Positions 53,460 through 63,800 of a DNA stretch of 64,000 bases are shown here, one piece after another. The notes below the pieces were generated by a model, which saw only the letters and a program-made list of their open reading frames with translations, was not told the origin of the DNA and did no database searches. The position numbers and the translations under genes are program-made. Within the stretch, counting starts at the first letter, position 1; every line of letters starts with the position of its first letter. This DNA comes from Flavobacterium glycines (GTDB lineage Bacteria; Bacteroidota; Bacteroidia; Flavobacteriales; Flavobacteriaceae). The DNA lies in contig NZ_FNEO01000002.1 of the NCBI RefSeq assembly GCF_900100165.1, forward strand, positions 62,001 to 126,000, read 5' to 3'.

Positions 53460-54771
53460 TATTTTTATTAGTCAAATTTTCACTCAATGTTTCTAAAGAA
53501 ATTCCTTTGGTTTCCGGCATTAAAAACATTACAAACAACAATTGTAAAACCATCATTAAAGTAAAAATCAAAAACACTACTGATGGACCAATTTCTGAAA
53601 ACAACATTGGTATTAAAGAAGGAATTATTGCGGCTAAAACCCAGTGAACAGAACTTCCAAATGCCTGTCCTGCTGCACGAATATGATTTGGAAAAATCTC
53701 TGAAATAAAAACCCAGATAACTGCTCCCTGACCAATAGCATGAGAAGCTATAAACAAGAAAAGAAAAACCGGTACCGATAAACCACCCCAATTAAAATAG
53801 AAAGATGCAGAAACCAATCCTAACGAAATAATATAGCCCAGAGAACCAATATACATCAATACTTTTCTTCCTAATTTGTCAATTAAAGAAACACCTACTA
53901 AAGTAAAAATGAGATTAGTAATACCTATTCCTATGCTACTCAATAGTGCGGTATTTTGTCCCAAACCTGCTTCTTCAAAAATTCTGGGAGCATAATATAA
54001 AAAAGCATTAATACCGGAGAACTGATTAAAAAAGGCCATTAAAAAAGCCAGCATTAACGGAAAACGATATTTTTTCATGAAAATATTTTCATGCTTTGTT
54101 ACCCCGTTTTCTCTTGAATCATCTATCAAATCTTCAATACTTGCTAAAGGATCAATTTCAAATAAAACTTTACCAGCTTCGGTATCACGATTTCTGGACA
54201 ATAGCCATCTTGGACTTTCCGGAATTGTTATAATAAAAAGTATATAAATCAATGATGGTATAGCCTGTACACCGATCATCCATCGCCAGGCATTTTCTCC
54301 AATATCTTTTAAAAAATAATTGGATATAAAAGCAATCAAAATCCCTAAAACAATATTGAATTGGTACAAAGCAACCAATCGCCCACGCTTATCAGCCGGA
54401 GCAATTTCTGAAACATAAGCCGGAGCAGCAATTGTAGAAGCTCCTACTCCTAAACCTCCAATAAATCTAAATGCGGCAAATACATAAGGATCATTTGCGA
54501 AAGCGGCTCCAATGGCTGAAACAAAATATAAAATACCTATCCAAAACAGTGTTTTTTTACGGCCTAACTTATTAGTGGGAATAGCTCCAAAAATAGCTCC
54601 TATAACAGTGCCCCAAAGTGCCATTGCCATAACAATCAAACCATGAAATGCATCCGAAGAATGCCAAAGAAGCTGTAATTGTTTATCAGCTCCAGAAATA
54701 ACAACGGTATCAAAACCGAATAAAAAACCTGCCAGGGCAGCAGTAACAGACCAAAGTAATATCTTATTCAT
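53413..54771 (-). CDS. MFS sugar porter, probable fructose transporter
   Basis: 452 residues, 12 helices, sugar porter family: FLFGFDTVVISG, GRKKT, PESPRW, QFSGINAFLYYAPRIF and PETKG are all visible. First structural gene after the HTCS of the fructan locus, separated from it by 230 bp. It is a close paralogue of the porter at 663-2042, yet the two sit in PULs with different substrates. The family and the neighbouring fructokinase make fructose uptake likely. Confidence 0.93.
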   Translation of the reverse strand: MNKILLWSVTAALAGFLFGFDTVVISGADKQLQLLWHSSDAFHGLIVMAMALWGTVIGAIFGAIPTNKLGRKKTLFWIGILYFVSAIGAAFANDPYVFAAFRFIGGLGVGASTIAAPAYVSEIAPADKRGRLVALYQFNIVLGILIAFISNYFLKDIGENAWRWMIGVQAIPSLIYILFIITIPESPRWLLSRNRDTEAGKVLFEIDPLASIEDLIDDSRENGVTKHENIFMKKYRFPLMLAFLMAFFNQFSGINAFLYYAPRIFEEAGLGQNTALLSSIGIGITNLIFTLVGVSLIDKLGRKVLMYIGSLGYIISLGLVSASFYFNWGGLSVPVFLFLFIASHAIGQGAVIWVFISEIFPNHIRAAGQAFGSSVHWVLAAIIPSLIPMLFSEIGPSVVFLIFTLMMVLQLLFVMFLMPETKGISLETLSENLTNKNIDKNEIKKTSIADIL

Positions 54772-55001
54772 TGTACATGTATTAAAAACGCATTGCTAAG
54801 ATATTCGCAAAAAAAGCAACTTATTTTTGATGATGTTACAATTAAATTCGAAGATTAACTCTTGTTTGACTGTTTCACTCCTAAGCCTTTGTTTTCAAAG
54901 GATTAATATTTTTTAATTATAATTATGTAACCCTGATAGTTTCGATTATTTTACTTTACGTATGAAAATGTTACCTAAAATAAACTCGTTTTTCAAATTA
55001 C

Positions 55002-57737
55002 TTACAGGGAAGATTTGAATTCTTTTGGTGAAATTCCAAATTTATTCTTAAAAGCCGTAGAAAAATAGTTTGGTGAAGAAAATCCAAGTGAATAAGCAAT
55101 CTCCGAAATATTCATTTTATTAGACTTTAAAAGTTCGGCTGCTTTCTCTAATTTGACATTATTTATATGATCACTTATATTAATTCCTATAATTGCTTTT
55201 ACTTTTCGATATAATTGTACTCTGGATACACTTAGTTTATCCGCTAAATCTTCAACAGAAAATTTAGGGTCTTCAATATTCATTTTAATGATATTATTCA
55301 TTTTTGTAATGAACAATTGCTCCTGATTTCCAAACCTGGATTCAGGTTCTACCCGATAAATGTTATTGGTATAATAATATCGGAGTTTTTCTCTATTGAA
55401 AAGCAAACTGGATATAGATTGTTTTAAAATCGAAAGACTAAAAGGTTTTGTCAGGTATTGATCTACACCACTCTGTAAACCTTTTAACATTGATTCTTTA
55501 TTACTTTGAGCGGTTAATATAATTATAGGAATATGTGAGGTACGTAAATCCTTTTTTAATACTTTGCTAATTTCATAGCCATCTTTATCTACTAAATTAA
55601 TATCACAAATAATTATATCGGGAACAATTTCCAGTGCTTTTTCAATAGCATCACTACCATCTGAAGTATACATCATGTATTCATTGGATAATTTAGCCTG
55701 CAAAAAGAAAACTAAATCATTATTATCTTCAATAAGTAAAACAGAATGTTTTTCTGAATCTGTTACTAAATTGAAGTCTTTAAAATCGGATTCAAGTTCT
55801 AAACTATCAGTAATTATATTTTGAGCTATGTTTTTATTTTCTACATTTTCAACAATTTCAGATGCATCTAAATGATCATTTCCTTTCATTAAAGTAATAA
55901 CAAATTCAGTACCCTGTTTTGATTTTAAATCTATGGTACCATGATGTAACAAAACAAATTCTTTCGATAAATGCAATCCTATTCCTGAGCTGTTTTTATT
56001 ATTATTCGAAGCTCTAAAAAAGGGTTTAAACACATTAGATAATTCTTTATCCGGTATTCCAATTCCTGAATCTTTAAAACTAATGTTAACTGTATTATCT
56101 TGATTTTCGGCTATAGAAATATTTATTTTACCATTATCAGGTGTAAATTTAAAGGCATTTGAAAGCAAATTGAAATAAACTTTATCCATCAAACTTCTAT
56201 CAATAAACAACTCCAAATTTTTATTTTTACAACTAAGTTGAAAATCAATATTTCGACGTATTGCTTCTCCTTTGAAATTACTCATTACATCATTAGTAAA
56301 ATCATAGATTTTAATTTTTGATGCTCTTAAAGTAAATTTTTGCTCTTCAACTTTTCTAAAATCCAGTAATTGATTGATTAATCGCAATAATCGGTTAGAA
56401 TTTTTATAAATCAGTTTCACTTCTTCAATGAGTTTTGTTTCTTTAATCTTATCATTTTCAATTAAAGATTCTGTTGAACTCATAATTAAAGTTAGTGGTG
56501 TTTTAAACTCATGCGAAAGACCTGTGAAAAAATTGAGTCTTACTTCATTAATTCGTTTTATTTCCTCTGCAAATTTTTCAATTTCATTTCTTTGACTAAT
56601 AATCTTAGCGTTTGTTATTTCAAGTTCTTTCTTTTTTCTACTTATTATTATTCGGGAATAAATGCTATGTACCGCAAATAAAAATATAATGAGACTCAAA
56701 ATAATTAAAGCTTTTAAAAGATTGCTTTGACTACTATATTTTTCTAATTGTTCCTTAATAAAGTGCTGTTGATTTTCTATATCTGATTGTTGCAACGATA
56801 TTTTATCAAATTGGCTACTCATTATTTCTGCATTAAGAGTATCAATTAATGTCGTATTAAGTTTATTGAGCTTAGGAACTATTTCTTTATTTTTTATTTT
56901 TAATGCTAATTTTATTGCTTCAGCTCCACCTGTTGGATACAGTATTGTACCAGCCAAAACACCTTCTTTGACAAGTTCTAAACCTCCATTAGGACCATTT
57001 AGCCCATCAACGCCTATGAACTTAATTTTATTATTGGGTTTTTTCTTTTTAGAAATTCCCCAAGCATTGTAAGCGATAAAATCATTAAATGCAAATACAT
57101 AATCAATGTTAGGCAAACTATCTAAAATCTTAACAAACTTACTTTGGGGAGAATTAAAATCATCTGCGTCTACGCTTATTTTATGTATACCTGGGAACTT
57201 ATCTAAAATCTGTTTGAATCCTTTACTCCTTTCTAAACCTGGCGTAGTTATCGATTCTCCTCTAATTTCTACAACAGTAGCATGTCCTTTAGATAATGAA
57301 ACGATCTGTTTTCCAGCAATCTTGCCTACTTCAACATTGTCGGCTCCTAAAAAGGCCGAATAATTTAATGTATTTACTTTTCTATCTACAATAATAAGTG
57401 GGATTCCTTTTCTATTTGCTTTTTCAATTACCGGAATAATTGAGTCTGATTCATAAGGTGCAACTATAATTACATCCATATTTTGCTCAATCATTTTTTC
57501 GATATCCTGAATCTGTTGTTTTACTTTTCGATCGGCATTATAAATAGTTAACTTAACATTTGGATGAAGTGAAGCCTCAACTTCCATAGCATGATCCATT
57601 GATTTTCTCCATAAATCATTATTAATAATTTGTGAAAAACCAATGGATATAGTTTCTTCATTTTCTTTTGACGAATTGCATGAGTTTAACAAATACAAAA
57701 AAAATAATATTGCTACAATAGTATATATTCTTGACAT
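55002..57737 (-). CDS. HTCS regulator with periplasmic sugar-binding-protein sensor (BT1754 type)
   Basis: 911 residues. The N-terminus has a signal segment with a lipobox-like LLNSC (Cys20). A LacI/ribose-binding-protein-like sensor (about 30-320) follows, with IGFSQIINNDLWR, VDRKV, GKIAGKQI and FIGVDGLNG. A membrane helix (about 345-370) and a coiled coil lead to HisKA with His409 (GLSHEFKTP), HATPase (NLLSNAFKF, DSGIGIP), receiver with Asp712 (ICDINLVDKDG) and an AraC helix-turn-helix at the C-terminus (LGFSSPNYFSTAFK). This layout is that of the levan-PUL regulator BT1754, which binds fructose. The adjacent GH32 and PfkB genes support fructose sensing here. Confidence 0.95.
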   Translation of the reverse strand: MSRIYTIVAILFFLYLLNSCNSSKENEETISIGFSQIINNDLWRKSMDHAMEVEASLHPNVKLTIYNADRKVKQQIQDIEKMIEQNMDVIIVAPYESDSIIPVIEKANRKGIPLIIVDRKVNTLNYSAFLGADNVEVGKIAGKQIVSLSKGHATVVEIRGESITTPGLERSKGFKQILDKFPGIHKISVDADDFNSPQSKFVKILDSLPNIDYVFAFNDFIAYNAWGISKKKKPNNKIKFIGVDGLNGPNGGLELVKEGVLAGTILYPTGGAEAIKLALKIKNKEIVPKLNKLNTTLIDTLNAEIMSSQFDKISLQQSDIENQQHFIKEQLEKYSSQSNLLKALIILSLIIFLFAVHSIYSRIIISRKKKELEITNAKIISQRNEIEKFAEEIKRINEVRLNFFTGLSHEFKTPLTLIMSSTESLIENDKIKETKLIEEVKLIYKNSNRLLRLINQLLDFRKVEEQKFTLRASKIKIYDFTNDVMSNFKGEAIRRNIDFQLSCKNKNLELFIDRSLMDKVYFNLLSNAFKFTPDNGKINISIAENQDNTVNISFKDSGIGIPDKELSNVFKPFFRASNNNKNSSGIGLHLSKEFVLLHHGTIDLKSKQGTEFVITLMKGNDHLDASEIVENVENKNIAQNIITDSLELESDFKDFNLVTDSEKHSVLLIEDNNDLVFFLQAKLSNEYMMYTSDGSDAIEKALEIVPDIIICDINLVDKDGYEISKVLKKDLRTSHIPIIILTAQSNKESMLKGLQSGVDQYLTKPFSLSILKQSISSLLFNREKLRYYYTNNIYRVEPESRFGNQEQLFITKMNNIIKMNIEDPKFSVEDLADKLSVSRVQLYRKVKAIIGINISDHINNVKLEKAAELLKSNKMNISEIAYSLGFSSPNYFSTAFKNKFGISPKEFKSSL

Positions 57738-58171
57738 AGTTTTGATGATTTTTTTTAAAAGAATATTAGATAATTAATTTAGATGCATATCTAAACAGAA
57801 AGATTTAATCCTCCTGAATTCAAATTACTTAATATGAAACTAATAATACTATTTTAAGTAATTGAATCTTGAAGTAACTGTTATTTTGAATTAAAATAAC
57901 TATTTAGAAACTCTGGTGATAATGACAAATGTATAAAAAAATACAAATTTTTAATATGTATGTACTTTTAATATCATGACAAAATAATTTTTTCCTCATC
58001 AACTTAACATGACGCGATTATTTATATAGATATCCTTAAAAAAAACTACTCTTTTAAATCATAAAGAAACTTATTTAAAAACTATATAGTAAGAACTAAA
58101 AACACAAAATGCCAAACCGTAAAGTTTGGCATTTTGGGTTTTTTCAAATATTTAGATTATTTTAAAAATTA
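57738..58171. other. Intergenic region upstream of the fructose-type HTCS
   Basis: 434 bp. It holds the terminator of the symporter gene (58105-58136). A plus-strand CAAATGTA (57926-57933) reads TACATTTG on the coding strand, a perfect -7 consensus, about 190 bp before the HTCS start, but no -33 TTTG is at the standard distance. I see no gene. Confidence 0.5.
58105..58136 (-). terminator. Terminator of the sodium:solute symporter gene
   Basis: CAAAATGCCAAAC (58105-58117) pairs perfectly with GTTTGGCATTTTG (58124-58136) around a 6-nt loop. A TGTTTTTAG stretch follows on the minus strand. It lies 36 bp past the stop. Confidence 0.88.
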
Positions 58172-59860
58172 TTACCAAAAAACAGAATAAAGGGCTACTA
58201 ATACTCCACAAATAATCATTGTACCCACTGCAAAACCTCTGCTTACATTAAACATTTTACTATCAATTTCTAAACCTTTAGCTTTGCTGCCATTTTTTTC
58301 ATCGATTAAACTAATCATAATCATCAGTAATACACAAATCACAAATACAAATCCCATTCTGTCCAAAAATGGAATTTCATAAACCATCGATTTGTCTTCC
58401 TGTTCTACTAATGTTGCAAATCCAGTGCTGCTTAGAAACTCCAGATTCATAATATTAGGCAGGAATTTAAAAATTACCGACAATACAAATCCTCCTATCG
58501 TTGCAAATAAAGCGGCATTAGAACTTGTTTTTTTCCAAAAGAAACCTAAAATAAACATGGCAAAAATCCCCGGACTCACAAAACCGGTATATTCCTGAAT
58601 AAACTCAAAACCTCCTTTTTTATCTATCCCTAACATTGGCGCAATAAGCACAGCAATAAGCATTGAAACTAAAACCGTTATTTTACCTATCTGAACTAAT
58701 TTCTTTTCAGTAGCATTTACATTTAACTTGTTTTTATAGATATCTAATGTAAAAATGGTTGAAATACTATTTACTTTACCAGCTAATGAAGCCACTACTG
58801 CTGCAGTTAAGGCAGCAAAAGACAATCCTTTTAATCCTACAGGCAACAAATTTAATAACACAGGATAAGATCTGTCCGGATTCATAACACCATCAGGACC
58901 TAACATTTCTGTTTGTAAACCTCCTTTAGCATAAATAACATATGCTGCTATACCCGGCAATACCACGATAACAGGCATTAATAATTTTAAAAATGCAGCA
59001 AATAAAATCCCGCTTCTGGCAGTTTTTAAATCTGCTCCTAAAGCTCTCTGAGTGATGTACTGATTACAACCCCAATAATTTAGATTTACAATCCACATTC
59101 CTCCTAATAAAACTGTCAATCCCGGTAAACTTGGGAAATTAGGATTGTCTTTTTTGAAAATCATATGAAAATGATCACCGGATTGATTCATCATATAATT
59201 GAAACCTTGAACGATACCATTTTGTCCATTTAATTCGGCTACTTTATCTAAGGCCAAATAAGTAGTTACTAATCCTCCAAAAATCAGGAATACTACCTGA
59301 ACTACATCGGTATATCCTATTACTTTCATTCCTCCTAATGCAATAACGATGGCAAAAAAAGCCAGACCGTACATACAAAGCGTTAAGTCAATCCCCGAAA
59401 TACCATTAATTGCCAATGCACCTAAATAAAGAATAGAGGTTAAATTCACAATAACATACAGCAACAGCCAAAATACAGCCATAATCATTGCCACATTTTC
59501 ATTGTATCTTTCGCTCAAAAACTGGGGCATTGTATAAATTTTATTCTTTAAATAGACCGGAATAAAAAATACGGCTACTATAATTAAGGTCAATGCCGCC
59601 ATCCATTCGTAAGTAGCAATAGCTAACCCCATTTTAAAACCGTTACCTGACATAGCAATAAATTGCTCTGATGAAATATTAGAAGCGATTAATGACGTAC
59701 CGATAGCCCACCAGGTTAAAGAACCCTCTGCTAAAAAATAATCGTGAGATGCCGAAATTGATTGTGTTTTTTTTCGAATATAAACCGAATAACCGTATCC
59801 TGCTACAATAAAAAAGTAAACAAGAAACACCATGTAATCGGCTAATTGAAGTGAATTCAT
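58172..59860 (-). CDS. Sodium:solute symporter (SSS/SGLT family)
   Basis: 562 residues with about 14 hydrophobic helices, usual for the SGLT-like branch. Recognisable segments are FLAEGSLTWWAIGTSLIASNIS near the start, WIVNLNYWGCNQYITQRALGA in the middle and GFFWKKTSSNAALFATIGGF later. It couples uptake of a sugar or uronate to sodium. It stands alone between terminators, beside the pectate-lyase-like gene, so a pectin-derived sugar is possible. The substrate cannot be read from the sequence. Confidence 0.93.
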   Translation of the reverse strand: MNSLQLADYMVFLVYFFIVAGYGYSVYIRKKTQSISASHDYFLAEGSLTWWAIGTSLIASNISSEQFIAMSGNGFKMGLAIATYEWMAALTLIIVAVFFIPVYLKNKIYTMPQFLSERYNENVAMIMAVFWLLLYVIVNLTSILYLGALAINGISGIDLTLCMYGLAFFAIVIALGGMKVIGYTDVVQVVFLIFGGLVTTYLALDKVAELNGQNGIVQGFNYMMNQSGDHFHMIFKKDNPNFPSLPGLTVLLGGMWIVNLNYWGCNQYITQRALGADLKTARSGILFAAFLKLLMPVIVVLPGIAAYVIYAKGGLQTEMLGPDGVMNPDRSYPVLLNLLPVGLKGLSFAALTAAVVASLAGKVNSISTIFTLDIYKNKLNVNATEKKLVQIGKITVLVSMLIAVLIAPMLGIDKKGGFEFIQEYTGFVSPGIFAMFILGFFWKKTSSNAALFATIGGFVLSVIFKFLPNIMNLEFLSSTGFATLVEQEDKSMVYEIPFLDRMGFVFVICVLLMIMISLIDEKNGSKAKGLEIDSKMFNVSRGFAVGTMIICGVLVALYSVFW

Positions 59861-59905
59861 AAAATTATTGAGTTAAATTGTTTATGGTTTATAAATTTTG
59901 AATAT

Positions 59906-59945
59906 AAAAAAGGCATCAGGATTACTATCCTCCTGATACCTTTTT
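59906..59945 (-). terminator. Terminator of the small lipoprotein gene
   Basis: A 15-16-bp stem: AAAAAAGGCATCAGGA (59906-59921) with TCCTGATACCTTTTT (59931-59945), one wobble or mismatch, 9-nt loop, T-runs both sides. It lies 144 bp past the stop at 60090 and about 45 bp upstream of the symporter ATG, so it also insulates the symporter. Confidence 0.75.
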
Positions 59946-60089
59946 AGGAATTTTGATTCTGACCGTTATTACTATCAAATATATTAGGGTTTCATGCAGC
60001 CAGATATTTTTTCGGATGCATCATTCTTACTAATAAAATCCTATAATTCCAGTCTGAATTGATTGTAAATATTTTAAGAGTTTTTATTA

Positions 60090-60743
60090 TTAATTAAAAA
60101 GAACAGTATGAGCTTTTGCTACTCTTTCCTTTGAGTTCACTTTTTTAGCAGTAGTATACTCCACGCCGGCATATATCTTTACATTCCCGGTATAGTTCAT
60201 TGAAAAATCAACATTCTCCTGAGTTGTTGTTAGTACCCCATTTGCAAACGTATTAGCAGTTCCTTTTCCTGAAAAATTCACCTTGTATTGCTTGCCATTT
60301 TCGGTTACTGTAAAAACACCTTCAGTAGGTTTTATACTTATACCATTCGCAACACGCAAACCTTTATCCGTTGAAGTGATATTAAGCCCCAACAACGATT
60401 CGCCCCAAGGCGTATAGGTAAAAGCCGTTGCTGATGAGTAATCACCAAGCATATAATCCCCTTTTGCAAGTTTCTTATCTACAGAAGAAAACAATTCAAA
60501 ATAAACCACTGCTGCATCGGTATTTGTACCTGAAAGCGTCTCGGAACGGGCAGAAAAATCAACATTGTAAGCATTTCCTCTTTTGCCGTAATTTTCCAAA
60601 TACGCTTGTGACAATACGATGGTTTTATCGCCTATGGTTAATGCGCCTCCGTTTGTAGTGCTTTGTGAATCGACTGAATCACTTGAACAAGAAAAGAAAG
60701 AGCAAATTAAAACCAGCGAAAATAATTTTACTATAGTATTCAT
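60090..60743 (-). CDS. Small lipoprotein of unknown function
   Basis: 217 residues with a signal peptide and lipobox (FFSC, Cys19). The rest is predicted beta-rich, with alternating hydrophobic residues, many Gly, Thr and Ser, and no Cys after the lipid anchor. Segments such as GDKTIVLSQAYLENYG and the late VNFSGKGTANTF and VDFSMNYTGNVKIY suggest a small beta-sandwich or barrel. I do not recognise a family. It follows the PL1 gene by 78 bp, with a terminator-like hairpin in between. A surface or periplasmic accessory to the pectate lyase is a guess from position. Confidence 0.75.
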   Translation of the reverse strand: MNTIVKLFSLVLICSFFSCSSDSVDSQSTTNGGALTIGDKTIVLSQAYLENYGKRGNAYNVDFSARSETLSGTNTDAAVVYFELFSSVDKKLAKGDYMLGDYSSATAFTYTPWGESLLGLNITSTDKGLRVANGISIKPTEGVFTVTENGKQYKVNFSGKGTANTFANGVLTTTQENVDFSMNYTGNVKIYAGVEYTTAKKVNSKERVAKAHTVLFN

Positions 60744-60780
60744 AATAATTCGATTTTTTAAAATCCTTATTTATAAAGCA

Positions 60781-60812
60781 AAGGAGGCAAAGACAAAAAG
60801 CTTCGCCTCCTT
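60781..60812 (-). terminator. Terminator of the pectate-lyase-like gene
   Basis: AAGGAGGCAAAG (60781-60792) pairs with CTTCGCCTCCTT (60801-60812) with one mismatch, 9 bp past the stop. The T-run on the minus strand is short, so some read-through into the small lipoprotein gene is possible. Confidence 0.65.
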
Positions 60813-60821
60813 ACATTATAC

Positions 60822-63800
60822 TTATTTAATGATAAATTTAGTAGACATTCCCGTTGTAGCACTTTGGATTAAATAATAACCTGAAGGCAAATCACCAACT
60901 GAAATCTCAGTTTCATACTGTGATGTATTTATTTGTTTTAAAACAGCTCCTGTCATTGAAACAATACTTACATTATCTTTTTCAACTGAAGATTTTAGTG
61001 TCACACTATTTTTTGTAACTGTTGGGAAAGCATAAAATTCCTGCAATTTTTTCCAACGTGCATAAACCGACACATTAGTTGTCTGAGTTGCATCAAAACC
61101 AGTGATTTCAAACATATGCTCGGCATCAGTAAACCAACCCATGAAACGATATCCTCTACATTGTGGATCTAACAACTTGTAAGTTGTTCCGATTTCAATT
61201 GTTTTCAAATTAGAATTAATTGCCAATTTAGGCATATTTAAGTATGATACCGTATAAGTTGTAGGCGCCGCATTGATTGGTCTATTATTACCGCCATCAC
61301 CCCAAAAAGCATACAAGGTTTGTGTTCCTGTAGCAGTTGCTGCAATCGATTTTATTACTCCAGGTACTGTTGGCGAATTTGACCAACCAAAGAAGATATA
61401 GCCATCTAATACCGGAGTTGGCAATAATGTTACACCACCTTGTCTGTATTCTACCGGTACAAGACCTGTTATAGGCTGCCCATCAATTGAATTTAAATAG
61501 GTAATTGGAGAAAATGTAGCCGTTGTTTTTAACCATCTTGGATCTCCAATAGCTCCAGCTGTTGAAGAAGCCGTTGCAAGAGGTGAATTTTTAGAAAAAC
61601 TAAAATCTCCTAAAGCTGGATTTGGAAACACCAATGCAGTAAGTCCTAATCCACTAACTGTTTTCACATTAGTTTCTGATTTAGTAAGAGTCCCTTTTAC
61701 TAGAACAGAGGTAACCCCATCCACTAAATTATTATCCAAAGTAGCTGTTCCTGCCCCACTAGCATGGTTTGAATAGAACATATAAGTTGCTTTTGGACTA
61801 TCCAACTTTTGTTGCATCACATTATTCTTGAAATTATAGACAGAAGCCGAAGCATAAGGATTATTCACATACACTAAAGCATTCGTATCCATACTACCTA
61901 CATTGTAAATGGTATTACTTTCTACCTGAACATTGATTGCTTGAGCTGTATTGGTACTGTTTTGCAATACAATGAAGTTCAATGCTTTATCAAAATTGTA
62001 AATCGTTGAATTTTTCACTGTGATTGCTTTTACCAAATGTGCATCCGGTTGGATAAAATTATACCCATTTACAGCCAATCCGTCAATAATACAATTGTCA
62101 ATAGTTACAGCATCAATTACATTTTCGCTATTCCCTTCGGTTACTAACAAACTTTGCTTAATTCCTTTGATTGTAGCATTTTTGATTTCAAAAGAAGAAA
62201 GACTGGCACCGTTCTTAAACTGTAAGAAATTCGAATTGGCATTAGTCAAATCGATCGCTACCCCATCAAAACTAAATCCAGCTTTTGTTATAGTTGCATT
62301 GTCTGTATAGAATGTAGTTGCTAAAATTGGCTTAGCACTTCCATCTGGTACAAAACGATATTTATTATTTGTAATAACCAATGGCGTTGTCGAAGTATAA
62401 GTCCCTGCTGCCATAATAAATTTACTACCATCTTCAGCTTTATTGTATTTCTCAACAAAGTCAGTTGGATTAACATAAACATCTAAACTACCGTTTTGAT
62501 TATCTGTTATAGTTTTTACAATTCCGTTTAAATACACTTCTAAATTAGTATATTTTCCATCAAGGGTTGTTAAATTACCATCTACAGCACTGTTTGGATT
62601 TAAACCTTTTTCGGTTTCCCAGCTATCAGGCATCCCATCCCCATCAGTATCCACAGGTGCAGGTGCCGTAGGTAAAACCGGCCATCCGCCCGCTGCTGAT
62701 GGTGTATCGATATAACCATTAGTACTACCGTTACCACCATTCATAATAGTTGCATTTCCATTACGGGTATCATTTACAGCTCTTTGATCAACCTCATCTC
62801 TATATAAGCTTGCTCCAACATAATTTAAAACTAATTCATAGGCCTTAGTTGCACTATGAGTCGTTACCTCACCTGGTGCATGAGGAGTATCAGTACGCAT
62901 AGCTGCTTTATCAGCATCACTAACTGGTAATTGACTACCGTGAAACTGATTATACACTCCATAAGTCCAGTTATCCTGAGTAGCCCTTTGTGAACCTACT
63001 ACATAATTACCATCAACATAAAATTTACCCCAAATACCATACAAAGGAGATGTAGGATCTAAACTTCTACCGGTAGACAAAATACGTTCAGTAGTTGAAC
63101 TGGAAGTACCTGGTCCCGGTTTCCAATAATTATTTACCAAATTCACATTCATTGCATCACCACCATAACAGCTATTCAATCCCCAGTTGTAAATAACATT
63201 ATTACGCACATCTAATAAACCTTCCAGCGGCACTGTTCTTCCGGCATATTCTCCTAACCTAGGATTACGGCTATCGTGGTGTGCTAATAAATTATGATGG
63301 AAGGACGCTTTTAAACCTCCCCAAATTCCACCATATCCATGAGCTCCCTTAAAGTGAACTGAATTACGCAAACTTTCAGAAATCACACACCATTGCATCG
63401 TGAAATTTTTATTTTCATAAAATGATGCCGCTTCATCAGTAGACCAGCTCACCGAACAGTGATCAATCATAATATTCTCTTGGAAACGACCACCAAAGGC
63501 ATCATTTTCTACAGCGTGAGTATCTCCCATTCTAAAGCGCATGTAGCGCACAATGATATTATTACCACGAATTTTAACATTGTAATCCTGCAAACAGATA
63601 CCTCCACCAGGTGCTTGTTGTCCTGCAATAGTAGTATTGTCGTAAATACTCAATTCACTTAGTAATTTAATATTTCCGGAAACTTTGAATAAAATAATTT
63701 TTGGACCACTTGTATTAATCGCTGCACGTAAAGAACCAGCACCAGAGTCATTCAAATTAGTTACATAAATCACTTTACCGCCACGACCTCCGGTTACATA

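Noticed and set aside
54886..54901. CCTTTG-TTTT-CAAAGG hairpin downstream of the fructose-type HTCS as its terminator
   Set aside because: The stem is only 6 bp and it has no T-run on the minus strand. It also lies about 100 bp upstream of the HTCS stop side in transcription terms of the next gene, so its role is unclear.
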